Source: Acinetobacter baumannii
Lineage (GTDB): Bacteria > Pseudomonadota > Gammaproteobacteria > Pseudomonadales > Moraxellaceae
Direction of reading: 5' to 3'
NCBI RefSeq assembly: GCF_009759685.1
Contig: NZ_CP046654.1
Coordinates: 3,100,001 to 3,164,000 of the forward strand
DNA length: 64,000 nt
Shown: in pieces, positions 1 to 7,979 of the stretch
How the letters are laid out: each line of letters opens with the position of its first letter
Position numbering within the stretch: position 1 is the first letter of the stretch
The notes under the pieces: model-generated
Database searches by the model: none
The model's input: the letters and a program-made list of their open reading frames with translations, nothing else
What the model was told of the DNA's origin: nothing
Translations under genes and position numbers: made by a program

Positions 1-682
1 CTGCAAAACCGTCGTATTGAACCCCACTTAAATTTAAATCAATATTCTGCCAGCCAGCTTTCCAGATGAGCCAGACTGCCATGGCAAACATTACAACGTA
101 GACAGCCGGACCTGCCCAGTCAATAAACTTACGAATGCTGTCCATACCAGACCAAAAAACAATCGCTTGTAGTAACCAAAGCAGCATGAAGCCAACCCAT
201 CCTAAATAGGAAAGCCCAAGAAAGCCGTAAGTTGAAACATCAGCATAGGCTGACCAGTCTGGAAAGAACTTTAAAATGACCAATAAAAAGGCACTGGAGG
301 CCAAATATGTTTGAATGCCATACCATGCGACAGCAATAAGACCACGGATAACGGCAGGAATATTTGCACCAAGCACACCGAAAGTGGCACGACAAATCAC
401 AGGATAGGGCGTGCCTGTTTGTTGGCTAGACTTGGCAATTAGATTTGTAAAAAACTGAACTATGGCAATGCCGATGAGTAAAGATAGAAGTACCTGCCAG
501 CTATTGAGCCCGAGTGCAAAAAGGCTTCCAGCCATGACATAACCGCCGACGCTATGAACATCCGACATCCAGAAGGCAAAAATATTATAAGCGCCCCAAG
601 TTTGCTTTTTTAAAGGAGCTAAGTCTTGATTTGTTAGTTTTGCATCATAAGAAGGTTTAATTATCGCTTCGGTATTATTCAT
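1..682 (-). CDS. NCS1-family nucleobase/allantoin-type permease (partial, C-terminus outside window)
   Basis: The reading frame stays open from an ATG at 682 leftwards to the window edge, giving about 227 N-terminal residues. The protein starts MNNTEAIIKP and then has long hydrophobic stretches. Segments such as GAYNIFAFWMSDVHSVGGY, TPYPVICRATFGVLGANIPA and AWYGIQTYLA are typical of the NCS1 (nucleobase:cation symporter-1) family, which imports purines, pyrimidines, hydantoins or allantoin across the inner membrane. The substrate cannot be told from this fragment. It diverges from a GntR-type regulator, with two perfect palindromes in the shared intergenic region, so control by that regulator is likely (inference). 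Confidence 0.85.
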   Translation of the reverse strand, partial: MNNTEAIIKPSYDAKLTNQDLAPLKKQTWGAYNIFAFWMSDVHSVGGYVMAGSLFALGLNSWQVLLSLLIGIAIVQFFTNLIAKSSQQTGTPYPVICRATFGVLGANIPAVIRGLIAVAWYGIQTYLASSAFLLVILKFFPDWSAYADVSTYGFLGLSYLGWVGFMLLWLLQAIVFWSGMDSIRKFIDWAGPAVYVVMFAMAVWLIWKAGWQNIDLNLSGVQYDGFA

Positions 683-1079
683 CTTGAACACTCACTTCCC
701 TATGTTGGGCGGGCACGTTCTTCAGCAGCTTGAAATACTGACTAAAAGAATGAAGTTAAAATTGTGCACAATGTTATATTTAGATTGTGCACAATTTATT
801 GAGCAAAAGTTATGCCAAACTTGAGATGGAGTATTGATGAGTGATTTCGCTTGATACAATTTGGGAATATAAAGAGAGAGATTTATAAACTGAGACGTGC
901 CTAATTTTTATAAAAAGCAAATAAATTTAGGTATATAAGTGGGTATTTATAAATTTAATATTGAATTGTTCAGCTCAGCATAGATAGTGTGAAAATGAGA
1001 GAAATATTTCCAAACGCTTAAGTTAAACTTACACTATTCAAAATAGATGAAGTTCTAAAAAGAGGAGACATTAATAAAA
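683..1079. promoter_or_regulatory. Divergent intergenic region with two identical 12-bp palindromes
   Basis: This 397-bp gap separates the permease from the GntR regulator. The perfect palindrome ATTGTGCACAAT occurs twice, at 761-772 and 784-795, 23 bp apart centre to centre and about 80-110 bp upstream of the permease start. Symmetric operators of this kind suit FadR-subfamily GntR dimers, so these are candidate sites for the adjacent regulator (inference). The rest is AT-rich, with no other feature seen. Confidence 0.6.
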
Positions 1080-1829
1080 ATGGAGAAATCAATGTCATCG
1101 AATGCACCAAAAAAAGCCGTAGAAATGAGCAATGATGAAATTGATGACCATATATATAACGCAATTGTAGATGCTATTTTAAATCGACAACTCGCTCCGG
1201 GCGCACGTTTAGTTGAAGCACCTTTATGTGAAGCATTTGGTGTAACGCGAGGAGTGTTAAGACGTGTTTTCGTCAAACTTGCACATGATAAGGTCATCGA
1301 AATTCAGCCCAATCGTGGGGCACTCATCGCAAAACATAGTGCAAATGAAACAAAAGAAGTCTTTGAAGCACGCAGCATGCTTGAAATCGCCACTGTAAAA
1401 AAACTAGCACAAAAGTCTCATCACCTAGATTTTAGTGAGCTTCGGACTTTAGTAGAACAAGAGTCGGATGAGCGTTTAGCTGGAAATTGGGCCGAATGGA
1501 TTAAGCTATCAGGTCAATTTCACCTAAAACTTGTCGAAGCTAATCAAAATTCGATCATGACCAGTTATTTGCAGACACTTATTGCGAGGACTTCGTTATT
1601 AATTGGCTTATATGAAATTCCAAAACATAATAATTGTTCGGCAGATGAACACCGTGCAATTTTAGATGCCATTGAACAAGGCGATGAAAAACGAGCAACG
1701 CAATTGATGGAAGAACATTTAGAACACTACGCAACCACATTTATTGAAGAAAACAGTACAGTATCTGCCGAGCAAAATTTATTAAATTTATTTAAAAATA
1801 AGAGAATTGAAACACCTCAAACTAATTAA
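1080..1829 (+). CDS. GntR-family transcriptional regulator, FadR subfamily (FCD domain)
   Basis: The protein has an N-terminal winged helix of about 70 residues: DHIYNAIVDAILNRQLAPG, then LCEAFGVTRGVLRRVFVKLA, then IQPNRGALIA. A helical FCD effector domain follows, with FEARSMLEIATV, SGQFHLKLVEA and DEHRAILDAIEQGD. The histidines in FHLKL and DEHR are those that bind metal or ligand in this family. There is an AGGAG at 1063-1067, 12 bp before the ATG at 1080. An in-frame ATG at 1092 with GGAG six bases upstream is an equally good start. It probably represses the divergent permease through the palindromes at 761-795 (inference). Confidence 0.9.
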   Translation: MEKSMSSNAPKKAVEMSNDEIDDHIYNAIVDAILNRQLAPGARLVEAPLCEAFGVTRGVLRRVFVKLAHDKVIEIQPNRGALIAKHSANETKEVFEARSMLEIATVKKLAQKSHHLDFSELRTLVEQESDERLAGNWAEWIKLSGQFHLKLVEANQNSIMTSYLQTLIARTSLLIGLYEIPKHNNCSADEHRAILDAIEQGDEKRATQLMEEHLEHYATTFIEENSTVSAEQNLLNLFKNKRIETPQTN

Positions 1830-1830
1830 A

Positions 1831-1865
1831 AATCTGGGCCAATTCCTGTGGAAAAGGCCCAGATT
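1831..1865. terminator. Hairpin between convergent gntR and lysR
   Basis: AATCTGGGCC (1831-1840) pairs with GGCCCAGATT (1856-1865) across a 15-base loop between two convergent genes. It probably serves as a bidirectional transcription terminator. Confidence 0.7.
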
Positions 1866-1867
1866 GG

Positions 1868-2758
1868 TTATTTTATGGGAATGATTTGATGTGTTAAAAA
1901 ATCAATAAATAGTTTTACTTTCTTCGATAAAATCTTACGATTTGGCCATGTGACATATAAGTGAAGTGGCTGACTGGTATAATCTTCCAAACATTTCTGT
2001 AACTTACCTTCTTTGTAATAAGGCTCTGCAATAAACTCTGGAAGAAAAACAATACCGTGATCTTTTAAACACATATCCAATAATAGTTCACCATTATTAC
2101 ACGTCATCACAGGGAAACAATTAAAAGACACTTCTTTCTGATCTTTTTGAAAAATCAATTTTTTATGTCGGCTATCTTGATAGTAAATTAGAAACTTATG
2201 TTCTTTAAGTTCTTCTAAAGAAGTAGGTAATCCATGTTGATTGAAATATTCAGGTGTTGCATATAAATAACGTTGATAGGTATTTAAAATTTTACTATTT
2301 GCCAAACTTGGCGCAGATCCATCTAAGCGTATGGTCAGATCAAATTTGTGTTGATTCACATCTAATAGCTGATCTGTCATAAATAAATCAATTTTAATAC
2401 TGGGATATTTCTCAATAAAGTCTGAAATGATATGTTGAAGGAAAATGTTGCTAAAAGACATGGGCGTATTGAGCTTGAGTTCGCCTTCAGGATATTGCTG
2501 GTTATAGCTAATCTCGTAAGTTGCCCATTCAAATTCACTCAATATAACCTTGCAATGTTGGTAAAATTTTTCCCCACAACTGGTCAGATTCATTTGTCTG
2601 GTTGTTCGATTTAATAGCGTTGTTTTTAAATCATTTTCGAGATAGCAAACACGTTTGGCTACCAAATCACGAGAAATATCGAGTGCTCTAGCTGCGCTAC
2701 TAAAATTCCCATGTTCTACGACACTTACAAAAGTGGAAATACAGTCTAATCGATCCAT
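1868..2758 (-). CDS. LysR-family transcriptional regulator
   Basis: It encodes 296 residues, the usual LysR length. The N-terminal winged helix reads MDRLDCISTFVSVVEHGNFS, AARALDISRDLVAKRVCYLE and LLNRTTRQMNLT. A substrate-binding domain follows from about residue 90, including GELKLNTPMSFSN and a C-terminal LHLYVTWPNR. It diverges from the YcaC-like hydrolase with about 195 bp between the starts, the classical LysR arrangement. It probably controls the hydrolase-amidohydrolase-XapX genes (inference). The effector is unknown. Confidence 0.9.
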   Translation of the reverse strand: MDRLDCISTFVSVVEHGNFSSAARALDISRDLVAKRVCYLENDLKTTLLNRTTRQMNLTSCGEKFYQHCKVILSEFEWATYEISYNQQYPEGELKLNTPMSFSNIFLQHIISDFIEKYPSIKIDLFMTDQLLDVNQHKFDLTIRLDGSAPSLANSKILNTYQRYLYATPEYFNQHGLPTSLEELKEHKFLIYYQDSRHKKLIFQKDQKEVSFNCFPVMTCNNGELLLDMCLKDHGIVFLPEFIAEPYYKEGKLQKCLEDYTSQPLHLYVTWPNRKILSKKVKLFIDFLTHQIIPIK

Positions 2759-2830
2759 GGATAACTAAAAATTAAAAAATATATATCCATGATTAAACTA
2801 TAAAAATTAAAAAGCAATCATTGATTTGAT

Positions 2831-2849
2831 TGTATCCATACAGGATACA
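2831..2849. promoter_or_regulatory. Candidate LysR operator dyad
   Basis: TGTATCC and GGATACA form a perfect 7-bp inverted repeat with a 5-bp spacer in the lysR/hydrolase intergenic region, 105 bp upstream of the hydrolase start and 73 bp from the lysR start. The position and dyad form suit a LysR-type recognition site. Its role is inferred. Confidence 0.45.
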
Positions 2850-2953
2850 GATTCGAGCTGTTTTGCTGTCTATGTTTTTACATTTTTATCTGTTTTGATA
2901 ATAACCAGTAGGCAATTTTAAAAGCCTTATATAATGAATAATGGAGTTTAGAC

Positions 2954-3640
2954 GTGAATAAATCACTTTTAGAACAACTATCACCAACCAATTGTCAGGT
3001 TATTTTTATTGATCATCAGCCGCAAATGGCTTTTGGGGTACAGTCAATAGATCGCCAAGTATTAAAGAATAATACTGTAGGGTTAGCAAAAGCAGCTAAA
3101 ACATTCAATATTCCTGTCACGATTACGACAGTTGAAACTGAAAGCTTCTCTGGTCATACCTATCCAGAACTTTTAGACGTATTTCCAGATGCTCCATTAC
3201 TAGAACGTACTTCAATGAACTCATGGGATGATCAAAAAGTACGTGATTCGCTTGCAAAAAATAATCGTAAAAAAGTGATTGTTTCTGGTTTGTGGACTGA
3301 AGTGTGCAACAACACCTTTGCTTTCGGTGCCATGCTTGAAGGCGATTATGAGATTTATATGGTCGCAGATGCTTCAGGCGGTACATCGAAAGAAGCACAT
3401 GACTACGCCATGCAACGCATGATTCAGGCAGGTGTTGTTCCGGTAACTTGGCAACAAGTATTACTCGAATGGCAGCGTGATTGGGCACACCGTGATACAT
3501 ACGATGCAGTTATGGCGATTGTACGTGAGCATTCTGGTGCTTATGGTATGGGTGTGGACTATGCCTATACGATGGTCCATAAGGCACCTGAGCGTACAAC
3601 ATCAAAACATGAAGTACTTGCACCAGTTCCTGCAAAATAA
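2954..3640 (+). CDS. YcaC-like isochorismatase-family cysteine hydrolase
   Basis: This 228-residue cytoplasmic protein has the isochorismatase fold. VIFIDHQPQ carries the family aspartate (Asp20), GLWTEVCNN carries the nucleophilic cysteine (Cys118), and ADASGGTSKEAHDYAMQRM follows as in YcaC. The family hydrolyses C-N bonds of amide-like substrates. The real substrate of YcaC relatives is not established. The start is GTG at 2954 with GGAG at 2943-2946. It is followed by an amidohydrolase and XapX gene, suggesting stepwise breakdown of one nitrogen compound (inference). Confidence 0.85.
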   Translation: MNKSLLEQLSPTNCQVIFIDHQPQMAFGVQSIDRQVLKNNTVGLAKAAKTFNIPVTITTVETESFSGHTYPELLDVFPDAPLLERTSMNSWDDQKVRDSLAKNNRKKVIVSGLWTEVCNNTFAFGAMLEGDYEIYMVADASGGTSKEAHDYAMQRMIQAGVVPVTWQQVLLEWQRDWAHRDTYDAVMAIVREHSGAYGMGVDYAYTMVHKAPERTTSKHEVLAPVPAK

Positions 3641-3750
3641 AACAGTACTGATTTAGGTAAAGGTATGTCTAGTATTCAATATTTAAGTGATATTAATACA
3701 GATATATCTTTATTTTTTTAGAACGATAATTCACAAGAATGGAGTTCAGA

Positions 3751-5625
3751 ATGACCGACATAAACCTCATACTTAAAAACGGTAAAATCACAACACTAGA
3801 TCCTCAGAACCCCGAAGTACAAGCAATAGCGATTGCAGATGGTAAAGTCGTCCGCACGGGTACAACTGATGAGGTTATGAAACTCGCAACTCCAACAAGT
3901 AAAGTTGTAGACTTAAATGGTCGTCGCGTTATACCGGGTCTAAATGACAGTCATTTGCATATTATTCGTGGTGGCCTCAATTACAATATGGAACTGCGCT
4001 GGGAAGGTGTGCCATCCGTTGCCGATGCGTTACGCTTACTCAAAGAACAAGCAGATAATACGCCAGCTCCACAGTGGGTTCGTGTCGTAGGCGGTTGGAC
4101 TGAATTCCAGTTTGCTGAAAAGCGTTTACCGACTTTAGAAGAAATTAATAAAGCTGCGCCAGATACTCCAGTATTCGTTTTACATCTATACGCTAGTGCC
4201 ATGTTGAACCGAGCTGCCCTTGATGTATTAGGCTTTAACAAAGACACACCAGACCCGCTGGGTGGCAAGATTGTACGAAATGAAAAAGGTGAGCCAACAG
4301 GTCTCTTGCTCGCAACGCCATCGGCTATGATTTTATATTCGACCTTAGGGAAAGCACCAAAATTGCCAGTTGAAGATCAAGTCAATTCAACTCGTCATTT
4401 CATGCGTGAATTAAACCGATTAGGTATTACTTCAGCAATTGATGCAGGTGGTGGAGGTCAAAACTACCCTGAAGATTATGATGTGATTAAGCAATTACAT
4501 GATCAAAATCAAATGACTGTGCGAATTGCTTATAACCTATTTGCTCAAAAGGCAGGCCAAGAGCTTGATGATTATCGTCGCTGGACAGAAATGACATTTC
4601 CGGGTGATGGTGATGAATTATTTAGAATGAATGGAGCAGGTGAGAACCTGACTTGGTCAGCGGGTGACTTTGAAGATTTCTATGAGCCACGTCCGGATTT
4701 ACCAGAAAAAATGGAAGGTGAACTCGAAGCTATTGTAGAGCATTTGGCTGAAAAGAAATGGCCATTCCGTATTCATGCAACTTATGATGAAAGTATTAGT
4801 CGGTTACTCAATGTATTTGAGCGCGTCAATTCAAAACAGCCATTTGCGACACGATTTATTATTGACCATGCCGAAACTGTATCTGAGCGTAATATCGAAC
4901 GTATTGGTGCGTTGGGTGGTGGTATCGCGATTCAGCATCGTATGGCATATCAAGGTGAGATTTTCGTAAAACGCTATGGTGCCGAAGCTGCCCAAGCAAC
5001 GCCACCCGTTAAGAAAATGTTAGAACTCGGTGTTCCTGTGGGTGCGGGAACGGATGCGACTCGTGTGGCCTCTTATAACCCTTGGGTGTGTTTGTATTGG
5101 CTGACTACAGGTAAGACAGTTGGTGGGTTACCTTTGTATGATGAAAAAAATCTATTAGATCGTCAAACCGCCCTCAAACTCTGGACGAAAGGTTCGGCTT
5201 GGTTCTCAGGTGAAAAAGATATTAAGGGTTCACTCACAGCAGGTGAACTTGCTGACTTGGTTGTGCTGTCAGATGACTACTTTAAAGTTGAAGCAGAAGA
5301 TATCCAGTGGATTGAGTCTGTACTCACTGTTTTAGGTGGAAAAGTGGTGTACGCAGGGGCAGAGTTTAAGCAAGACGATCCGCCGTTACCGCCAGCATCT
5401 CCAACATGGTCGCCAGTAAAACGCTTCGGTGGTCAGTGGCGCTTATCTGAAAATCGTAATGCACCTTCGAATCAATCATTACAGTCACAAAGTGCATTGT
5501 GTGAATGTGCTAGCAGTTGTGGCATGCATGGACACAGCCACGCTTGGATGCTTGACGTGCCTGTAAATGATAAGGACAAAAAATCTTTCTGGGGCGCACT
5601 TGGGTGCTCGTGTTTTGCATTTTAA
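3751..5625 (+). CDS. YtcJ-like metal-dependent amidohydrolase with Cys/His-rich C-terminal tail
   Basis: The 624-residue protein begins MTDINLILKNGKITTLD. The start was chosen for GGAG five bases upstream, shortening an in-frame extension from 3739. GLNDSHLHIIRGG holds the HxH-type metal ligands (here H-L-H), HATYD and IIDHAETV give further histidines, and GAGTDATR holds the catalytic aspartate of the amidohydrolase superfamily. YtcJ-type enzymes deacylate or hydrolyse amides. The last 45 residues are unusual: Cys584, Cys586, Cys590, His593, His595, His597, Cys619 and Cys621 cluster in a tail beyond the barrel. It lies 110 bp downstream of the YcaC-like gene. Confidence 0.85.
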   Translation: MTDINLILKNGKITTLDPQNPEVQAIAIADGKVVRTGTTDEVMKLATPTSKVVDLNGRRVIPGLNDSHLHIIRGGLNYNMELRWEGVPSVADALRLLKEQADNTPAPQWVRVVGGWTEFQFAEKRLPTLEEINKAAPDTPVFVLHLYASAMLNRAALDVLGFNKDTPDPLGGKIVRNEKGEPTGLLLATPSAMILYSTLGKAPKLPVEDQVNSTRHFMRELNRLGITSAIDAGGGGQNYPEDYDVIKQLHDQNQMTVRIAYNLFAQKAGQELDDYRRWTEMTFPGDGDELFRMNGAGENLTWSAGDFEDFYEPRPDLPEKMEGELEAIVEHLAEKKWPFRIHATYDESISRLLNVFERVNSKQPFATRFIIDHAETVSERNIERIGALGGGIAIQHRMAYQGEIFVKRYGAEAAQATPPVKKMLELGVPVGAGTDATRVASYNPWVCLYWLTTGKTVGGLPLYDEKNLLDRQTALKLWTKGSAWFSGEKDIKGSLTAGELADLVVLSDDYFKVEAEDIQWIESVLTVLGGKVVYAGAEFKQDDPPLPPASPTWSPVKRFGGQWRLSENRNAPSNQSLQSQSALCECASSCGMHGHSHAWMLDVPVNDKDKKSFWGALGCSCFAF

Positions 5626-5681
5626 ATAAACCAGTATAGGACCTGCCTCATTAAATAGTTTGTTTCCTTAAGGTATGTACG

Positions 5682-5843
5682 ATGAAAATGTACTTGTTAT
5701 CTTTGGCTGTAGGGGTGCTTGTTGGTGTCTTATATTATGTTTTAAATGTTAAGTCACCAGCTCCACCTCTTGTTGCATTAGTCGGTTTATTAGGCATGGT
5801 AATAGGAGAGCAATTGCTTCCTTTTATCAAATCTTATTTTTAA
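5682..5843 (+). CDS. XapX-domain small membrane protein
   Basis: This 53-residue ORF starts MKMYLLSLAVGVLVG and contains SPAPPLVALVGLLGMVIGEQ, the signature of the XapX family. It has two hydrophobic helices linked by a proline-rich turn and is presumably in the inner membrane. AAGG lies 9-12 bases before the ATG. XapX proteins have no proven function. I recall them beside YcaC-type hydrolases and amidohydrolases, as here, 56 bp downstream of the amidohydrolase. Confidence 0.85.
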   Translation: MKMYLLSLAVGVLVGVLYYVLNVKSPAPPLVALVGLLGMVIGEQLLPFIKSYF

Positions 5844-5855
5844 TCCGTTTCATTC

Positions 5856-5892
5856 AAAAAAAGCTAAACGGTGCCATGCCATTTAGCTTTTT
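5856..5892. terminator. Bidirectional terminator between xapX and arsC
   Basis: An A-run followed by AGCTAAA pairs with TTTAGCT followed by a T-run, with the loop around CGGTGCCATGCCA. U-tracts would occur in both directions, fitting the convergent xapX and arsC genes. Confidence 0.75.
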
Positions 5893-5912
5893 ATATTAAT
5901 AAGTATCTTCAA

Positions 5913-6341
5913 TTACTTTATACGACGGCCTTGCTCATCAATAATGATTTCACCATCTTCTTTTGCAAAATAGCCTAAGTTTTGTGAATCTAAAATGTCC
6001 AGTACAATCTCAGAAGGGCGGCAAAGTCGCGTGCCTTTTGGTGTAACCACAAATGGGCGATTAATTAAAATTGGATATTGCACCATAAAATCAATTAACT
6101 GTTCATCGGTCCAATGGTCTTGTTCTAACTCTAAATCTTTATAGGGTTCAACATTTTTACGAATTGCTTCACGTACAGTTAGGTTCGAATCCTTAATGAG
6201 TTGGATTAGTTCATCTTTACTTGGTGGTGTTTGCAAATATTCAATAACGATAGGTTCAATTCCTGCATGACGAATAAGCGCCAATGTATTGCGTGAGGTT
6301 CCGCAAGCAGGGTTATGGTAAATCTTCACTAGCTCAGTCAT
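5913..6341 (-). CDS. arsC: Glutaredoxin-type arsenate reductase ArsC
   Basis: The 142-residue thioredoxin-fold protein has HNPACGTSRN at residues 9-18, with catalytic Cys13 and the phosphate-loop-like surroundings of ArsC. NRPFVVTPKGTRLCRPSE carries the conserved arginines that hold arsenate. ArsC reduces arsenate to arsenite using glutathione and glutaredoxin in the cytoplasm. Length and motifs match the family. It diverges from arsR and acr3, so both transcripts probably share ArsR control. The product arsenite would be exported by the Acr3 pump encoded on the other side. Confidence 0.95.
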   Translation of the reverse strand: MTELVKIYHNPACGTSRNTLALIRHAGIEPIVIEYLQTPPSKDELIQLIKDSNLTVREAIRKNVEPYKDLELEQDHWTDEQLIDFMVQYPILINRPFVVTPKGTRLCRPSEIVLDILDSQNLGYFAKEDGEIIIDEQGRRIK

Positions 6342-6366
6342 GGTAAATTTATTGTCAAATTAAGAT

Positions 6367-6402
6367 ATTGCATTTATATATGGATATCCGTATATTTGCA
6401 AT
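6367..6402. promoter_or_regulatory. Candidate ArsR operator between arsC and arsR
   Basis: The 84-bp divergent gap contains the near-perfect dyad ATATATGGATATCCGTATAT (6376-6395, core GGATATCC at 6382-6389), flanked by ATTGCA and TGCAAT. ArsR dimers bind AT-rich dyads at such positions. The assignment is inferred from position and symmetry. Confidence 0.55.
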
Positions 6403-6425
6403 AACGAATATATTGTGTTGAAGAT

Positions 6426-6755
6426 ATGATCAACCAAGTCGATTTCTTTAAATGTCTATCTGACCAAACTCGGTTAAATATTCTTAAATTAGTTCTAAAT
6501 AAACAAAATATTTGTGTTTGTGAGCTAACAGAACAGCTTGAGTTGAGCCAACCGAAAATCTCCAGACACTTGGCCTTATTAAGAACTCATGGCGTATTAC
6601 TGGATGAAAGAAAAGGCCAGTGGGTCTATTACAGCTTAAATCCTGATTTACCTGTCTGGGCTTTAGATATTCTAAAGGTGATAGAAAATGATGAGAGTGG
6701 GACAAGAATAAAACAACAAGATCAGCCTTTCATCACGACAACGTGTTGTGATTAA
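6426..6755 (+). CDS. arsR: ArsR-family arsenite-responsive repressor
   Basis: This 109-residue winged-helix protein has the metalloid-sensing motif NICVCELTEQL, with Cys30 and Cys32 at the start of the recognition region as in ArsR proteins that carry ELCVCDL. SQPKISRHLALLRTHGVLLDERKGQWVYYSL is the recognition helix and wing. A C-terminal TTTCCD adds two more cysteines that could take part in arsenite binding. It should repress both itself and the divergent arsC until arsenite binds. It lies 98 bp upstream of acr3 on the same strand. Confidence 0.95.
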   Translation: MINQVDFFKCLSDQTRLNILKLVLNKQNICVCELTEQLELSQPKISRHLALLRTHGVLLDERKGQWVYYSLNPDLPVWALDILKVIENDESGTRIKQQDQPFITTTCCD

Positions 6756-6853
6756 TCTTCCTAAATTTTGTCTTAGAAAATGCAGAATTATTTAGCATAA
6801 GTGTATGAGCCACTTGTGTATTGAACGCAATTAATTTCTTCTTCGAGTAGAAC

Positions 6854-7888
6854 ATGACCAAACAAGGGCTTTCCTTTTTAGATCGAAATCTAACGCTATG
6901 GATTTTTATAGCAATGGCTTTAGGTTTAGCGATTGGAGTTTTTTTTCCTCAGGCATCTGTGTCTTTAAATGAGTTAAGTGTAGATAACGTTAATATTCCA
7001 ATCGCAATCGGTTTGATTTTAATGATGTATCCGCCATTGGCAAAAGTGGACTATGCGGCTTTACCAGAAGTATTTAAGGATAAGAAAACCTTAACTTTAT
7101 CTTTGGTACAAAACTGGATTATTGCTCCAGTTTTAATGTTTATCCTTGCGATTGTTTTTTTGCATAGCTATCCGGATTATATGACGGGCCTTATTTTGAT
7201 AGGCTTAGCACGTTGTATTGCAATGGTATTGGTCTGGAATGGCTTAGCTTGTGGTGACAACCAATATGTTGCAGCTTTGGTCGCCTTTAACAGTATTTTT
7301 CAGATTTTATTTTTTAGTACCTATGCATGGTTGTTCTTAACTTTCTTGCCGCCATATTTTGGTGTGGCAGGACAAGTGATTGATGTCAATTTCTGGACCA
7401 TCACACATGCTGTTTTGGTGTACTTAGGTATTCCATTCTTAATGGGGTTCTTGACGCGTTTGATTTTAGTCAAGTCGAAAGGGTTGGAATGGTATCAAAC
7501 TAAATTTTTACCAAAGATCAGCCCGATTAGTTTAATTGCTTTACTTTTTACCATTGTGGCGATGTTTAGTTTAAAAGGTGGCGATGTGGTGAGCTTACCT
7601 TTAGATGTATTACGTATTGCGATTCCACTCACGATTTACTTTGTCGTAATGTTCTTTATTAGTTTCTTTATGAGTAAACGTATGGGGAATAATTACCCAC
7701 GTACCACTGCTATTTCATTTACCGCGGCAGGTAATAACTTTGAGTTGGCTTTAGCTGTAGCTATTGCAACTTTTGGTTTAGCATCACCTGTAGCATTTAC
7801 CACAGTGATCGGGCCATTGGTTGAAGTACCAGTGTTGATCTCACTGGTTTCGGTTTCGCTTTGGTTAAAGAAAAAGTATTACTCTTAA
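6854..7888 (+). CDS. acr3: Acr3-family arsenite efflux permease
   Basis: The 344-residue inner-membrane protein has about ten hydrophobic segments. [20 protein letters not shown] carries the conserved cysteine (Cys121) of Acr3 carriers, and [20 protein letters not shown] and [10 protein letters not shown] are also typical. Acr3 exports arsenite driven by the proton gradient. It differs from the ArsB family by length and motifs. It follows arsR and completes the arsenic resistance set with arsC. No arsH or arsD is present. Confidence 0.93.
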   Translation: MTKQGLSFLDRNLTLWIFIAMALGLAIGVFFPQASVSLNELSVDNVNIPIAIGLILMMYPPLAKVDYAALPEVFKDKKTLTLSLVQNWIIAPVLMFILAIVFLHSYPDYMTGLILIGLARCIAMVLVWNGLACGDNQYVAALVAFNSIFQILFFSTYAWLFLTFLPPYFGVAGQVIDVNFWTITHAVLVYLGIPFLMGFLTRLILVKSKGLEWYQTKFLPKISPISLIALLFTIVAMFSLKGGDVVSLPLDVLRIAIPLTIYFVVMFFISFFMSKRMGNNYPRTTAISFTAAGNNFELALAVAIATFGLASPVAFTTVIGPLVEVPVLISLVSVSLWLKKKYYS

Positions 7889-7935
7889 AATCGTAAAATT
7901 TATTTAAACTATTTTTTGCTAAAAATGACTTTAAC

Positions 7936-7961
7936 AAAGTGCCTTTATATAGGCACTTTTT
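7936..7961. terminator. Terminator after acr3
   Basis: AAAGTGCC pairs with GGCACTTT followed by further T residues, between convergent acr3 and lysR. It can serve the rightward transcript. Confidence 0.75.
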
Positions 7962-7979
7962 ATTGCCTAGCTTTTACAC

